A stretch of DNA of 64,000 nucleotides from contig JBANSL010000018.1 in assembly GCA_037127255.1 (NCBI GenBank), positions 19,131,175-19,195,174 on the forward strand, in the 5' to 3' direction. Below, piece after piece: positions 22,906 to 36,009 of the stretch. The stretch comes from Persicaria tinctoria. Taxonomy: Eukaryota > Streptophyta > Magnoliopsida > Caryophyllales > Polygonaceae. The notes under the pieces were generated by a model. That model was not told the origin of the DNA. It ran no database searches and saw nothing but the letters and a program-made list of their open reading frames with translations. The translations under genes were made by a program, and so were the position numbers. How positions within the stretch are numbered: the stretch's first letter is position 1; each line of letters starts with the position of its first letter.

Positions 22906-23455
22906 GGCTAAATTGCATAAAACCACCTCTTAAATACCCCAATTTGCTCAAAATCACCCCTTAAACACATAAATGCAGTAAGCCACCCATTAAAACTTAT
23001 AAGTTTACATAGAACCACTCATCCTTCAAACGTAGTATCGTTTCAATTAAAAATGAAAAGTCGGGGATGAATCCAAAGTCGTAGGGTGAGGAAATATAGC
23101 TCGATGAACCAAAATGACGACTTAAGACTATAAGAGGAATGTGCACAAATAACAACAGCTATCATGGGGTTAACAAACCAATCAAAACCCCCTATCAATC
23201 TAACGAATTGTAAAGAAGAGCAAAAAAAAAAAAAAAAGTTGGGTGTTGTCGAATGGCATACAAAAAAATTTCGATGTTTTAATTAGGATATGTTGTCATT
23301 TTATACATTTTTAATTGAAACGGTACTACATTCGAAGAATTGGTGGCTCTATGCAAACTTCTGGGTTTTAATGGGTGGTTTACGACAATTATGTATTTAA
23401 GGAGTGATTTTGAGCAAATTAGGGTATTTAAAGGGTGGTTTTCTGCAATTTGACC
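22906..23455. mobile_element. MULE-like MITE with about 150-bp TIRs
   Basis: The left arm (GGCTAAATTGCATAAAACCA) and the right arm read on the minus strand (GGTCAAATTGCAGAAAACCA) pair for about 150 bp, with words such as CACCCCTTAAA repeated in each arm. There is no coding sequence. I see no certain target duplication. Confidence 0.7.
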
Positions 23456-24155
23456 AAAAAATAGCTTGTTCCTTACTAAACTGCTAAAACTTATGAAATT
23501 AAAGATTTGGTTATATTGTATAGGTCAAGCTAAATCAGTCTCTTAATTACTCCATAATATGCACAAAAATGGCACATGCACAAAATCATGCATGTCCTAA
23601 ACTCGAATTAAAAAATTCTCATACAAAACAGTCCACCAAACTATATATTTGTATATGATGACCCTTAATCAATATTATCACATATACACCTTTTTAAAGA
23701 ATCAATTAAGGAAATGAAATTTTTAGTGCATTTCGTAGGATATCTAACCTAAAACCTAAAAAAGTCAATGTTTTAATATATTTCTGGCTTGAATTAATAT
23801 ATTTATTTGCTCATATGCCACATTTTTTGTTGTCAATTCCTACATTTAATTAAGACAAAAATAGTAAGCATCTGGCTGGGTGTGTTTTTAGTGCTTAAAT
23901 TAAATATAATCATGGTGGTGCCATCTAATTTGAGGATTATAAATCTCACCAAAAATGCAAGTGGTGCAATTTCTCCCACCATATCACTTATCACACCAAT
24001 TGTCTTATTTATTTATCATTTAAAAAAAAGGCACCATTAAAATTAATGTAAGTTATCATACAACCTAAAAAGTGATAATAACCGAAAATTTGACGTTGAC
24101 ATTCATTTTGAGTTTCATTTTCACTAATCACAATAAATTTATCTATTTTAATTGC
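23456..24155. other. AT-rich spacer, nothing recognised
   Basis: Neither strand shows a protein family. The longest frame (23807-24040, 77 codons) has no support. Confidence 0.4.
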
Positions 24156-24163
24156 AATACATC

Positions 24164-25309
24164 CAGGGCCGGCCCTGAGCAAAGGCAAAAAGGGCGATCG
24201 TCCAGGGCCTCTAACTTGAAATATTTAGAACCTAATTAATATTATAATTAATAATCTGGACAAAGTGGACAAGTATGTGCATGTGGTCTAGTGGCAATGT
24301 ACTAATGTTGAAGCGCACCCTCTGAAACCGAGCCAACGGCCTCGGATTCGATTCCCCTTTCTCCCTTTAGTTCCCCCTCCTCTGTGTCTGTTTCTTCTCT
24401 TTTATAATATCTTTTTTTTCCGTAGTGATATCCTTTTCTTTCTTTATTTATTTCAATTTGGCTTTTTTTAAGAGGAATTTGACTTTTTTTTTTCCTCACT
24501 GGCGGTTTTTTTTGCCAACAGATTTTTTTTTTGTTTTCCCCTTTTTCAGTGTTTTTCCCCTCTTTCTATTATCTCTTTCTTTTTTTATTTATTTTAAATA
24601 CTTTAATAATATTTTTTATTTATTAAATAAAATTAAATAGCTTGTAAGTTATTGATTTCCATCCAATAAAGTAATTTCAATGTTATAGGAAAAAAACTGC
24701 TTAAATTTTTAAAGATATATTTTACACATATTTAGAAGATCTAAGATTGTAATGCAAATAATTGTAGCATATTCATAAAAATTAATTTCTCTAATCTTCT
24801 TGATTTGTCAAGGATAAATAATTTGATTTTATTCAACATATTTACTTAATTATATGTATTTTTTTATTTAACAATTCTTGGTGTTTCACGTAAACCATAG
24901 TAGAGAATGATGATTCATATTGTAAAATTGTACAAGCCATCGGTTGATGGCTTCAAGATCGCTTAGTCGATCTACTTCTTGCCTACTGTAAAAAAAAAAT
25001 GTAAAATTGTAAGATGATGCTATTAATATTTATCATATATCCTATATATGCCATAAATATAAAATTTTGATTGTAAAAATCTCAAAAATGATTTTTTAAG
25101 TTTAAAATAAAAATTAAAGTTGTGAAAACTAATTTAGTGTTTTAATAAAATTTGAACACTTCCTTACAAAATAATATTAATAGAATTATTAAATTTGAAA
25201 TAAAAATTTATATTTATATAAAATATAATCATTTTTAAGAGTAATTGTAATATTGAAGGCCTCATTTTTATATTTGCACAGGGCCTCCGAAATTGATTGG
25301 ACGACCCTG
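24164..25309. mobile_element. Non-autonomous hAT element (CAGGGCCGGC type)
   Basis: The left end is CAGGGCCGGCCCTGAGC and the right end read on the minus strand begins CAGGGTCGTCC. The 8-bp AATACATC is perfectly repeated outside (24156-24163 and 25310-25317). Most of the interior is AT-rich. A tRNA-derived segment with A-box-like TGGTCTAGTGGC (24280-24291) and B-box-like GGATTCGATTCC (near 24345) lies inside. No transposase. Confidence 0.9.
24272..24365 (+). mobile_element. tRNA-derived SINE-like head within the hAT element
   Basis: The A-box-like GTGGTCTAGTGGC and the B-box-like CGGATTCGATTCCCC lie about 55 bp apart, as in RNA polymerase III promoters of plant SINEs. The 3' end and target duplications are not clear. 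Confidence 0.5.
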
Positions 25310-25344
25310 AATACATCCCACGTATCCTGATATAGAAAGAGAAC

Positions 25345-26792
25345 GGAAATTTCACGAGGTACCCCGAGGTATTGCTTAATTCACGCGGTGATCAACTGTT
25401 TTACACCTTTCACGTGGTGCCTCTGAGGTTATAAACTATTTCACCTCATGCCCTTAATCCTATTATTTAACAGTTTCCGTTAGTGGTTTCCGTTAGTGAA
25501 AAATAAAATAAAAAATCAATTCAATTAAATAAAAAAGAGGCACGCTCTGTCGCTCTCCATTGAACAGAAGACCAAGACAATCTTCCCACCCAATATTTCG
25601 GCCACCCGCCGCCCAATTTTCCGGCCACAAGGCCACAACCCCTTCTTTTTGTGGGTTTTTCGGTTTTTGATTTGTGAGCTTCGTACCCAGGAGAGGTAGG
25701 GGAGATGAACAGTGGCCAGTGCACTCAGATTCAGACAAAGGGTCGGCAACTGGAAGAGGGAATCTAGCCAATTTCTCAGAATTGTCAAAAAACCTATCAC
25801 TGTCATTTGAATTAGGGTTTGGTAAATTTTATTGTTGTATATTCGAAATCAGCCTGAATTACTAGTAAGCTTTGAAACCCAGACACGATTCAATATGGAA
25901 GGTGTCAGATTGGACTCAGTATACGAAACGGAGAGGAACCAGAGGATGGTGACATAGGCGGTCAAACAAGGCGACGGGCCGATGGCTCCAAGAGAGAGGT
26001 TGGGGTGCGGTGATCGGCGGATCTGCGTCGTTTTACCTAGATCTGAGATATTTGGTGATGGGAAGGTCTATTTTGGTGGTGGGAAGGCAGATCTACAAGC
26101 AAGGTGAGTGGATTTGAGCAAAAGGAGTATGAATAGCTGGCGGAACCTTCGGCGTCGGAGGAGGCAGCAGAGAAGGCGGCGACCGTGGCGGAGGAGGCAG
26201 CGGTGGTGGCGATTCCGCCGGCGAAGGCGTCGAATCGGTGTGGTCGTGTGGATGCTACACAGCAGCCCCTTCTTCTTCGCGACTTCGTTCTGTTCGACCT
26301 TCCGTCTTCTTCGCGTCTTCTGCACAGCATCTGCAATCTTCGTCTCTTCTTTGGAGCCAAATCCTCTGCCCCCTCCCCTGTCCCCCTCACAAACCCCCAA
26401 TTAAAATTAAAAATAAAAATAAATTAAATACTAAAAGAAAAAGAAAATATGAAAGATGTAAGGAGGGACAGGGTAATGGGACAAATCCGGGGACATAGGA
26501 ATTAAATTAAATACTAAAAGAAAAGGAAAATAGGAAAGATATGAGGAGGGACAGGGTAATGGGACAAATCGGGGACAGAGGATTTGGACCCCTCTACTTT
26601 CCCCTTTTTTCTTTTAATACAAATATACAATTGATTTTTTTTTAATTTCTCTCTAACGGAAACTGTTAAATAATAAGATTACGGGCATGAGGTGAAATGG
26701 TTCATAACCTCAGGGGCACCACGAGAAAGGTGTAAAACAGTTGGTCACCGCGTGAATTAAGCAATACCTCGGGGGTACCTCGTGAAATTTCC
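25345..26792. mobile_element. MULE with long TIRs and GC-rich interior (Pack-MULE candidate)
   Basis: Left 25345-25488 and right about 26656-26792 are inverted copies of about 140 bp (GGAAATTTCACGAGGTACCC and its complement), which is long for a MITE and typical of MULEs. Between them lies a GC-rich block (25540-26400) with overlapping open frames on both strands, then a direct repeat of about 77 bp (AGGAGGGACAGGGTAATGGG at about 26460 and 26543). I could not assign the block to a family. The flanking 9 bp match only partly (GAAAGAGAA and GAAAGAAAG). No transposase. Confidence 0.75.
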
Positions 26793-27070
26793 GAAAGAAA
26801 GAATTCCAAACCCCCCATCCCCCGCCAAAGAAAAAACTGTTTTTTTCTAAGCAAACCAGCTACCAATTACTGGGATGGCTCATAATCGACCCGACACGCG
26901 AAAACCGGGTCAAGGCCCTTGACCTTTGACCCTTGACTCAAGGGTCAACCCATAACGGCATAACCCGGTTGGGTCAGGTTTTGGGACAAGAATTTCAAAA
27001 CCCCAGGTCTTTGAGCGGGTCGGGTCAAATCCAGGTATTCGACGAGTTTTCGGGTCGACCCAGAAACCCG

Positions 27071-27191
<121 letters not shown>

Positions 27192-27649
27192 TAGGTCATG
27201 TGTAAACATACCTTAATGTGTTTTGTGTTAACAAATATAAGTCGTTGATTGATTGCAAATGGAAGGACGAGATTAATTACCAAAATTAATTAATTTTAAT
27301 ATGAAAAGATAAAAACTACCCTTTTCTCCTAACACACGCGCGTGATATCCCAACCCAAATCCCCCCTTTTTTTGGACGATTAGAAAACAATCGTCTCTCA
27401 CCCTCTTCATCGCATCTCATACTAGGGCAATTCCGGCGAAATTAGAGGGCGACTCCGGCGAATAGTGCTCATCCGAGAGTCGCACCTTTGGTTGTAACGC
27501 CTGTATAGTGAACCTAGTCGGCGGAGTCTGTAGGCGGCTTGAAGGGACACCACGATGACACCATTGTAGCGCACCATCGAATTCGCCCCGGGTTAGGGAT
27601 GAACGCGAATTTTTATTATAGGGGAGTTGAAAGGGGATTAATTTGATGA

Positions 27650-28110
27650 ATATTTGTTGTCTTGATATGAATATTGTAGAAATTTGAGTCACTGGTACGA
27701 AATAGATCATGTTTCATACTCGGGGGACGTGATATGAATATTGGTGAAATGATTCTTGACTTTCATGAATAATTGTGTTACTGTGATGAATATTTCTTAA
27801 ATTTTGCCGAATATTGATGAATATTTGGGAAATTGTAAATAATTGAGTAACTGTGATGAATATTTGAGTGTTCGTGATGAATATTTGAGTGACTGTGATG
27901 AATATTTGATAAATTTTAACAATAAGTCAATAACTATGATGAATAATTGATTAATTGTGATGAATATGTGAGTGACTGTGATGAATATTTGATAAATTTT
28001 AACAAAAACTTTGATGAATAATTGAGTGATTGTGATGAATATTTGATAAAATTTGCCGAATATTGACGACTACTTGGAAAATTATGAAGTTAAAAAACTT
28101 TGATGAATCT
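27650..28110. repeat. GATGAATATTTGAG array in element D
   Basis: At least twelve degenerate copies of GTGATGAATATTTGAGTGA, spaced about 20-35 bp apart. The core is related to the GAATAAT words of the arrays in B and C. Confidence 0.8.
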
Positions 28111-28919
28111 TCATCTTCTTCATCGTTCGCTTGGATGAAACTGTCACAAATTTTCAAGGATTTTACATACCAGATTAATAGATCATGATCTTGATTTGTA
28201 TGACCAAAAATCTTTTCAAAAAGGAAATTGGAGTAAATTGGCAAAAAAAAAAAATTAAGCGTATCCCACGATTTTCTCTTTGGAGAATTCAAGCAGTTTA
28301 TGTCTGTGCATCACACGCACTTCCCTTGTGAGATTGGATTAGTTTTTCCCGTGGGTCCCACTTTTTTATTAGGGCTATTTGCACAAATATACACTTTTTT
28401 AGCCGGGTTTGCACAAATACCACTTTTTTAGAAAATTTGCAAGAATACCATATGTGGTATTAGTGCAAATAGGAGGGACAAATTGTTTAGCCGGTTGCAG
28501 GTTGTCCCAAGGGGAGAGAGAGAGAGAGAGAGAGAGATGGGACATTGGATTGGGTGGGGGATTTTGGCGCCAAAATTGGAGAGAGGAGGTGATGTGATGG
28601 GAAAGGGTTTCCCTCCATTTTTAAAGTGTAATAAGAGAGGAGGAGAGATGCCATCATTTTCGGTGTTCCCGTGGAAAAGAGAGCTGGAGAAGAAGGCCAC
28701 CATTGGAGAAGAACCCATCCGCATTAAGGTCCAGTTGGTGAGCACGTGTCGGGCTCTTAATTCGTTCGTGTCAGTGTTCGTAAACTTCCGTGTCACAGAG
28801 ATATCTGAGAAACCCTAATTCTCAGTTGCAATGGGTAGACTTCTCTTCTATTTCTCCTCATGTTTCGTGAAGAGTAGATACCCATTACCAATGGTGCTGA
28901 TCCGAGTTTTGAATTGCAG

Positions 28920-31845
28920 GGCAAAACGCCAAAGTATGTGTGACTCTCAACTTCAACGGGCGTTGGTTGTTCGATGGTGCGGGGTGGGTGTATTATGGTG
29001 AAACAGAGCGGAAGAATGTGATAATTGAAAAGGGCATCGACTTCGCCTCTCTGACTCAACTGTTGAGGGGGAAGGTCGGCCATGATTGTTCATGTGAAGA
29101 TTGACGGTTGTCTTACATGCCAAAGGGGGAAGAAGCGGGTCATCCGATAACGATAGGCGATGACGACGACCTTGAGGCTTATAAGTTTCTCAACTCGATG
29201 TCTGGGGAACATCCATGGCCCATAGCGATATATATTGGTCCAGTGGTGAAAGAGAGGCTTCAAGTACCACAACCCGGCGTCGGGGAAGAATGCTTGAGTG
29301 GGCCTCGTAACTCTCAAAAGGTGGACGAGCTGGAGGCAGAAGGTAAGCCACAACCAAACCCTATGGTTGTAGATGTGGGGTTATATGGTAGAGGAGGGGT
29401 TAGCCAGTCAATAGGGATGACCAACAATATAAGGGTGAAAAACAATGTGGAAACGGGGTTGGGAAGGGGTGACAAAGATAAATGTGAGGGTGACAAAGGT
29501 ATGGGTCCGGAGGTGATCCTCTTGGATGATGTCATAGGGAAGAGGCAGGATGACGTTACTGAAAAGGGTTTTGGAACTGGTGACAGACGTATTTTTGAAG
29601 GTGACAAGGGTAAATGTCCAAAGTCGAACCACATGGATGAGGTGATAGGGAAGAGACAGGAGGACGCTACTGAGAGCGGGTTTGGAACTGGTGAAAACCT
29701 TAAGAGTGTAGGTGACAAGGGTAAAGGTCCGGAAATGATCCAGTTGGGTGGGGTGATAGGGAAGAGCCAAGAGCACGCATGTGACATAGGGTCTGGAACT
29801 GGTGACATGGATATTCTTGAGGGTGACATGGATATTCTTGAGGGTGACAGGTGTGATGGTCTAGATGTTATCCACTTGGGTGACACGGACTCCTACTCAG
29901 ATGACACGGAAAAATGTGAAGGTGACAGGTATAAGGGGGTGGATCTCATAGCCATTAACAGTGAGGAGGAGGACTTCGATTCCGGAGTGAAGAGGGAAGA
30001 AGATTGTTCATATTATTATGACTGGGAGGATTATGAGGAAGACCAGGGTATGAGGGTGTCGTCGGAGGAGGACGAATTTGAGGAGGAGGTGATTAGGGAA
30101 CTAGAAGATCGGGTTCCTAGGTCCAGCACATCCCCACCGTCGATAGAGAACGTAGAAGCTATGTTGGACAAAGCAACGCCTCGGACCCAGGAACCACGAC
30201 GGAATCTGACAGAAATTTTGGAGGGACAAATGTTCAGCTCGAAGGTAGAATTGCAGACTTGCCTGAAGTGGATTGCAGTGCAGAAGTGCTTCGAGTTCGT
30301 AGTGAAGAGGTCGTGTAAGAAAACCTATTTAGTTGGTTGTTTGGACACCAAGTGCACATGAGCATGATGCACAACCATAGCCGACATGCTACGTCGAACA
30401 TGATTGGACGCAACCTCGTGACCACGTAAGTGTTAATTTAGTTGCGAACAGCTATTTCTGTCACACAACATTATTCCCCATGTCACATGACGTAACTCAC
30501 CATGACACCATTATATGCAGGTTCACCGGGACTCGAAAGGACCTCGTTCCCGAGCAAGTCCAGAAAATGACGAAGGCCGAGTATGGAGTATCGTGTAGCT
30601 ACTGAAAGGCACGAAGGGCACGGCTGACAGCGAGGGAGGTGAAGCATGGGACCTGCGAAGACAACTATCGAGATATTATTCCATACTTGCACATGTTGGA
30701 GCAGACGAACCCTGGGACATATACTAAGTTAGAGCTGGACGCATCCCAAAGATTCAAGTACGCCTTTATTAGCTTCGGGGTATGGCGCAAGGCGATTCCC
30801 TACCTTCGAAAGGTAATACCCCGTGTCGGTACTAAAATATTGCATGTCACCTAACATACATAACCATGTCACCTAACCAACTGGTGTCGATATCCATGTC
30901 CAGGTGATTTCAGTTGATGGGAGTTTCCTGAAAGGGAAGTTCAAGGGCACGCTTCTATTTGCCACAGCCCAAGATGCAGACCACAGTATATACCCGATCG
31001 CTTTTGCGATTGTCAATGGTGAGAATCATGGGTCATGGGGCTTCTTCTTCAAGAACATGCTACATGTCGTTGAGGATACACCGGACTTAATGTTTGTCTC
31101 TGATCGGCATCTTAGTATCGTCAAAGGTTTGAGGGACAATTATGTGTTTGCTAAGCAAGGGGCCTGCCAATGGCATCTATTTCAGAATGCCAAGGTTAAG
31201 TACAGGGGGGTGACGACGACCCTGCACACATTGTACTTAAAGGTGGCGAAGGCGTACACGAGGGCAGAGTTCAAGAAGCACTTTGCTGATTTTTGCGCTC
31301 AAGCACCCGCTGCGGGACAATACCTAAGAGAGGCTGGATTCCAGAATTGGGCCCGGGCATACTTCTTGGGGATGCGCTACAACATATTGACGACGAACAA
31401 CTCCGAGTGTCTGAATTCAGTGTTCAAGGAGGCCCGCGGCCTACCCATCACAACCCTGATTGATGCTGTCATCGAAACAATATCCAAGTGGTTTAACGAT
31501 CGATGGGAAAAAATCACCAAATCGGCGGCGACGGTCAGCGATTACGTTCAAGGTGAGCTGCAAACGAGCTATTCGTTGGCAACATTCTTGGATGTCAGAG
31601 CCCTCAGCTCACACGAGTACACTGTCCGCAGAGGGTCCGCCACCTGGGTTGTGAACCTGTGTGCCCGGACCTGCACATGCAAGCGGTTCGACATTGACCA
31701 GTTTTCGTGCCAGCACGCCATAGCGGCTTCAAGGTATCGAGGTAGCAATTTCTTCTCTCTCGTGAATGACTTCTACAAAGTCGCCGCATGGAAGGCGTGT
31801 TATGAGAATGTGCTATATCCGGTTCCTCCAAAAGAAGAGTGGTGA
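28920..31845 (+). pseudogene. MULE transposase (mudrA-like), degenerate
   Basis: Blocks in order: an N-terminal region (28920-29101, LNFNGRWLFDGAGWVYYG), a long acidic region rich in GDKGK and EGD repeats, a MuDR DNA-binding region (30230-30358, GQMFSSKVELQTCLKWIA), a second exon (about 30523-30812) and a final exon from about 30904. The last exon has the DDE residues (VDGSFLKG; FVSDRHL; NNSECLNSVFKEAR), the CQWH motif between them, and a SWIM zinc finger (CTCKRFDIDQFSCQHA). Family-typical order and spacing are kept. Three lesions break it: TGA at 29102-29104, a frame break with TGA at 30359-30361 where part of the DNA-binding domain seems deleted, and TGA at 30603-30605 where the family usually has Trp. 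The final 313-codon exon is open. Confidence 0.88.
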
Positions 31846-32547
31846 ATCCCTCCAGCCATGTCCAGCACGGTGTGTCTCCCCCCGGTCGCCCTAAGACTTG
31901 TTGATACCCATCTCGGGGAGAATTTAGCCGTTCCAAGCGCCGTCGTTCTTAGATGTGTTCCTCCATTGGTGGTCCAATGCCTTACCTCAGCAGTTGGGTA
32001 GTCTTTTGTATTTGCCGTATCGGGTCAGTGGTTGGACCATTCTCCGTCTATGTTATTTTTTGAACGGGCAACGTATTTGGTTGTGTAATTACGCTGTTTG
32101 TGCATATGACAAACTGTAAGTAGTCTGTTGTACTTTTGGGAAGGGTTTCCACACTACAGTTAAGTGGTGAAGAACTTCGTAGTACTTTTGGGGATGGTTT
32201 CAGAACAAAAACCATGTCACCCTATTTGTATTCCCGTGTCAGGTAGAAGGGGTTATCATGTCACAGCTTTCAATTTCATGGTAGACATTTCGTCGGTTGA
32301 AGCTATGATAATGAATTGAACAATGCATTGGCACTTATTTGACAACATGTTTACAGTCCTGAGTGGTTGTGGTAGTGGTGTTAGGAATTCACCCTTGTGA
32401 AAATATTGAAATCACCTTCATGACAATGTTGAAGGGGTTATTATGTAAGGTGACACTGGATTGTAAGTTGGGTGACACGGGCGATTTCCTGACAACTTAT
32501 AACCAAAGTTTCGACAATAATAACTTAGTCAACCAGTGGTCAAATAT

Positions 32548-33307
32548 TAGGGGTGGGCATGGGACGGGACGGGACGGGATTGGGGTAATCCCGCGTCCCG
32601 TCCCGCATATTTTTTGCGGGACGGGATCGGGACGGGATTGAATATTTTTTTTTCAAATCCCGCCGGGTCTTATCCCTCACGGGACGGGACGGGATCGGGA
32701 CGGGACGGGATTTGTCCCTCGTAAAAAATGAATAAAATACAATCTAAAAATAACAAGTAGAAAGGTATAAATTAAATTCATATATTCATAATAACTTAAT
32801 AAATAATAATCCCATTACATATATAAAAACAACAGTAGGTAGTAGAACACTTGATAATCCCATTACATTTACAAATTACATCAGTAGGTAGTAGAACAAT
32901 TTTTTTTGATTAAACGTAGCAAGGTAGTAGAACAAATTAAATTCAAAGAATGATAATACAGTAGCAACTAATACCTAGCAACAGTAGCAACAATATTTCA
33001 TTTATTATATATTTTTAGTGTTTTTATTATTATTTTAAAATTTTGATTTAAATAAATGTTAAGGTATAGTATAAATATATTTGTATATATTCTTATTATT
33101 TTTTATTAAATACATAAATATATAAAATTATATATGTGCGGGACGGGACGGGATTTGCGGGATTCCAACTCTTCGTCCCGCGTCCCGTCCCGCGTAATTT
33201 TTGCGGGACGGGATCGGGACGGGATTGAAATTTTTTTTCCTAAATCTCACCGGGATCGGGACGGGATTGGGACGGGACGGGATTTGCGGGATTTGTGCCC
33301 ACCCTTA
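32548..33307. mobile_element. Non-autonomous hAT element inside the MULE
   Basis: Ends TAGGGGTGGGCATGGGACGG and TTTGTGCCCACCCTTA, with a perfect 8-bp duplication TCAAATAT (32540-32547, 33308-33315). Both ends carry arrays of GGGACGGGACGGGAT words and their complements, and the middle is AT-rich. No transposase. It lies in the non-coding stretch between the transposase and the first Ulp1 gene. Confidence 0.9.
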
Positions 33308-34094
33308 TCAAATATAGACCAAATTTTGCCCAAACTTGCATAAATAGCACAATGGGGGATAATTTGGATAAATTGACCCTTTCCCATTTTGGTCGAAAAG
33401 GTTGCCCGTAGCTCAAAACAAAAAGAAAACAACAAAGAATAAGTTGACACGCGTCCCGGATATCACCCCACACTGTCTTTCTGTATTCATCGGGACTCCA
33501 TCTCTAAATTTCCATAACTCAAAACCGTTCGAAAGGGGGAGGAAGAAGAGACGCCGGCGACGAGGAACAACGGGTCGAAGAAGATACTGTCGGGGACTGT
33601 CGGATCAGAGAAGAACGCCGCCAGGAAACTCATAAGGTACGCCCCCTATCTCTGTTGTCCGTTATCTTCGAATCTGGGGTTCGGGGTGGGTGGATGGAAC
33701 AACCTACTATGGTGGTAAGGGATTGAACGTTAAGGAGGGCGGTTTTGTCGATGGTGGAGGTGGTTGCGAATAAAGGACAAGGAGCCGGGTTTTGGGGATT
33801 GGAAAACTCGCGGTTAGGGTTTTGTAAGCCCGAAGAGGATGCCTACGGCGGGGGTCGAAATAGGGAATGGGGTAGATTAGGGGTTTGATTGGGAATGGGG
33901 ACGATTCGGGGTTCCATTATTTTGAAATTCAGATTTGGGGAGTTGATGTGGAATGTATGTCGTCATTCGTTTAGGAACGTTCTGACATTTGTGACATGGG
34001 TTTCCAAATTGAGTGACATGGGTTTACAAAGCTAATGACGTTGACTTTAAACTTTCTCGATAACTTATGGTTGCTCTTAAACTACAGGAAACAA

Positions 34095-35912
34095 ATGGCT
34101 CGGACAAAATTTACACATCCACAGAATCAGCGCTTCCGCGCACGGGTAAACGAAGGGTCGAGTGTGGCGATGCTTGCCACCATCGCCAAATACGTCGAGG
34201 AGACGGGCGCCGGTAGGGATGTCGTGGGGAAGACACTCGAGAAGATTATGGATACCTTGGAGAAGATGGATGATAGGGTACTTCAGTCTTTCGCATTATT
34301 CACTCTCATATTGTTCTTAAGTTCAATGACTACGGTAAATAGAATAATGACATGGGACTTACAGTATGTGGAAGTGACACGGGATATAAAACTGTTGGAG
34401 GAGATGGTGGACTTATTGTAACAAGTTCTTGTGTGCAGATAAAAGTGTTGGAGGAGAAGGTCCATGAAATACGGGATGGAAAATTGATTGGAAGAGGCAA
34501 GGAACAAAGAGTAAGGGATAGTGAAAAGGAGTTTGTACATGTTGGAATCCATCTAAGTTGTAGATCGGTTTTGTAGGTTGTTGATGTACCAAAGGGGGCT
34601 CGTGCTGAAGCTGTGGAGCAGCCCCGACAAGTTGCTAAGGTACGCTCCTTGTGGCCCGTGCCATTCATCCGTTATGTTTTCAATAGTGGCATGGGGATGT
34701 TAGCTAGGCGACGGGGGTCGGTTTGTTATGTGACATGGGAAACGTTTGTTTGCATTCAGAGGTTGTTCGTGGACCAGGAATGTGAGAGCAAGGCGTAGAA
34801 GATTACGAAACCGCGGGCCTCTAAAGGGAAGGACGCCATCGTTCCCGGTGAAGTCGTTGCCATGGGACTAGTTTCTGCGGCCGACTATGAGGCCCTACAG
34901 GGGTGGCTCGCAAGGTAACCCATCGTCTCATTTCAGTCTTCATTATACAGCACAGTAACCCTTTCATTGATTCCACTCCATTGTACGGTCCAGTGCCGAC
35001 GGTGAGAACCTGTCAACGGCTTGCGGCAAGGACCTGTCGAAGGAGTTTTTTACCACCCTCCAGACGCCCCGCTATTGCATCAACTCAGAGGTATATTGTA
35101 TTTCTCACATTTTATTATGATTTCCCTTGTATGCGCATTTTGGTTGTTGTTGGACTATGTTGTGGGTTGTCATGGGGGTTAACTTGACGCAGGACTTCGA
35201 GCAGTCATGCTACCTGCTACGGAAACAAAGCGCGGAGAGGGGTTACGAAAATGGGCGTCGAGTCATTGTGTTGGACTCCTACTTCTCCAATTTTCTGGAG
35301 AGGGAGTGGAAGGAGTACAACTCAGACGTCGGGGGGTATGAGGCGAGTGGCATACTCCTCTCATACTTCGACGGGCGGGCCCCGACGCCCATGGCCCGGC
35401 CGTGGGCAAGCGGGGACCTCGTCCTCCTACCCCTCAACCTTAGGGGAAGACATTGGGTTGCCGTTGCTCTTGATCTGAATGAGTGGCAGTTGAAGCTGTA
35501 CGACTGCGATGTGCACTGCGTGAGAGACGCCGAACTCCCACCCCTGCTGATGCACGTTACCCACCTCCTCCCCATCATCATGGATGCACACGCTGAGTTG
35601 AAGGTGAAGTATGCATCGAAGCTGCCAGGCCCGTTTCGCATAATCCGCGACAAGCGCGTTCCGCAAAACAAGCTCAGGTATGATTGGTACGACCCCTGTA
35701 TTTCATTTTACTTGATGATATCTCCGCCTCTGTTTTGACAAATTCTCCGTCATTGCAGTGGTGACTGTGGCCCTTACACGATCAGATTCATGGAGCTCCC
35801 CATGGAGACCGATCCCCCCTTCGATGGGCTGGACGACACGTTTATTGGGCCGTACAGACAGATGCTAGCGGCTGCCATCTTCAATGGTCGGCTCGGTGGA
35901 CGCATAATCTGA
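34095..35912 (+). pseudogene. Ulp1-like C48 protease of the MULE, DUF1985 part deleted
   Basis: The N-terminus (MARTKFTHPQNQRFRARVNE) parallels that of the minus-strand gene at 39008, but after YVEE the sequence jumps to TGAGRDVVGKTLEKIMDTLE, which in the other gene lies beyond DUF1985. The whole DUF1985 region is therefore missing. The protease part is complete: a segment ending in STACGKDLSKEFFTTLQTP, then the exon 35193-35677 with catalytic His (GRHWVAVAL) and Asp (LYDCD) and the VPQNK segment that supplies the oxyanion Gln, and a last exon from 35759 with catalytic Cys (SGDCGPYT). An in-frame TAG follows ESKA near 34796, so the complete reading frame is probably broken. Ulp1 proteases remove SUMO; the role in MULEs is unknown. 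Confidence 0.8.
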
Positions 35913-36009
35913 TCGTCGTTTGGGTGTAGGTATCTTCAGTGATTTGTTGTCTTTTGTTGTGAACAACGTTGGTTTTAGTCTTGTCCTTTGGTTGTTTGGA
36001 TACACTTAC

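Noticed and set aside
26108..26404. Arginine-rich protein at 26108-26404
   Set aside because: GC-rich DNA gives long open frames on both strands here, and none matches a family, so no product is claimed.
29314..29886. Minus-strand 190-codon frame in the MULE
   Set aside because: It is the complement of the GDKGK-type repeats of the transposase frame; its Ser-Pro repeats are a by-product.
31460..31936. Extra frames overlapping the transposase
   Set aside because: They lie in other frames of the well-supported transposase exon with DDE and SWIM motifs.
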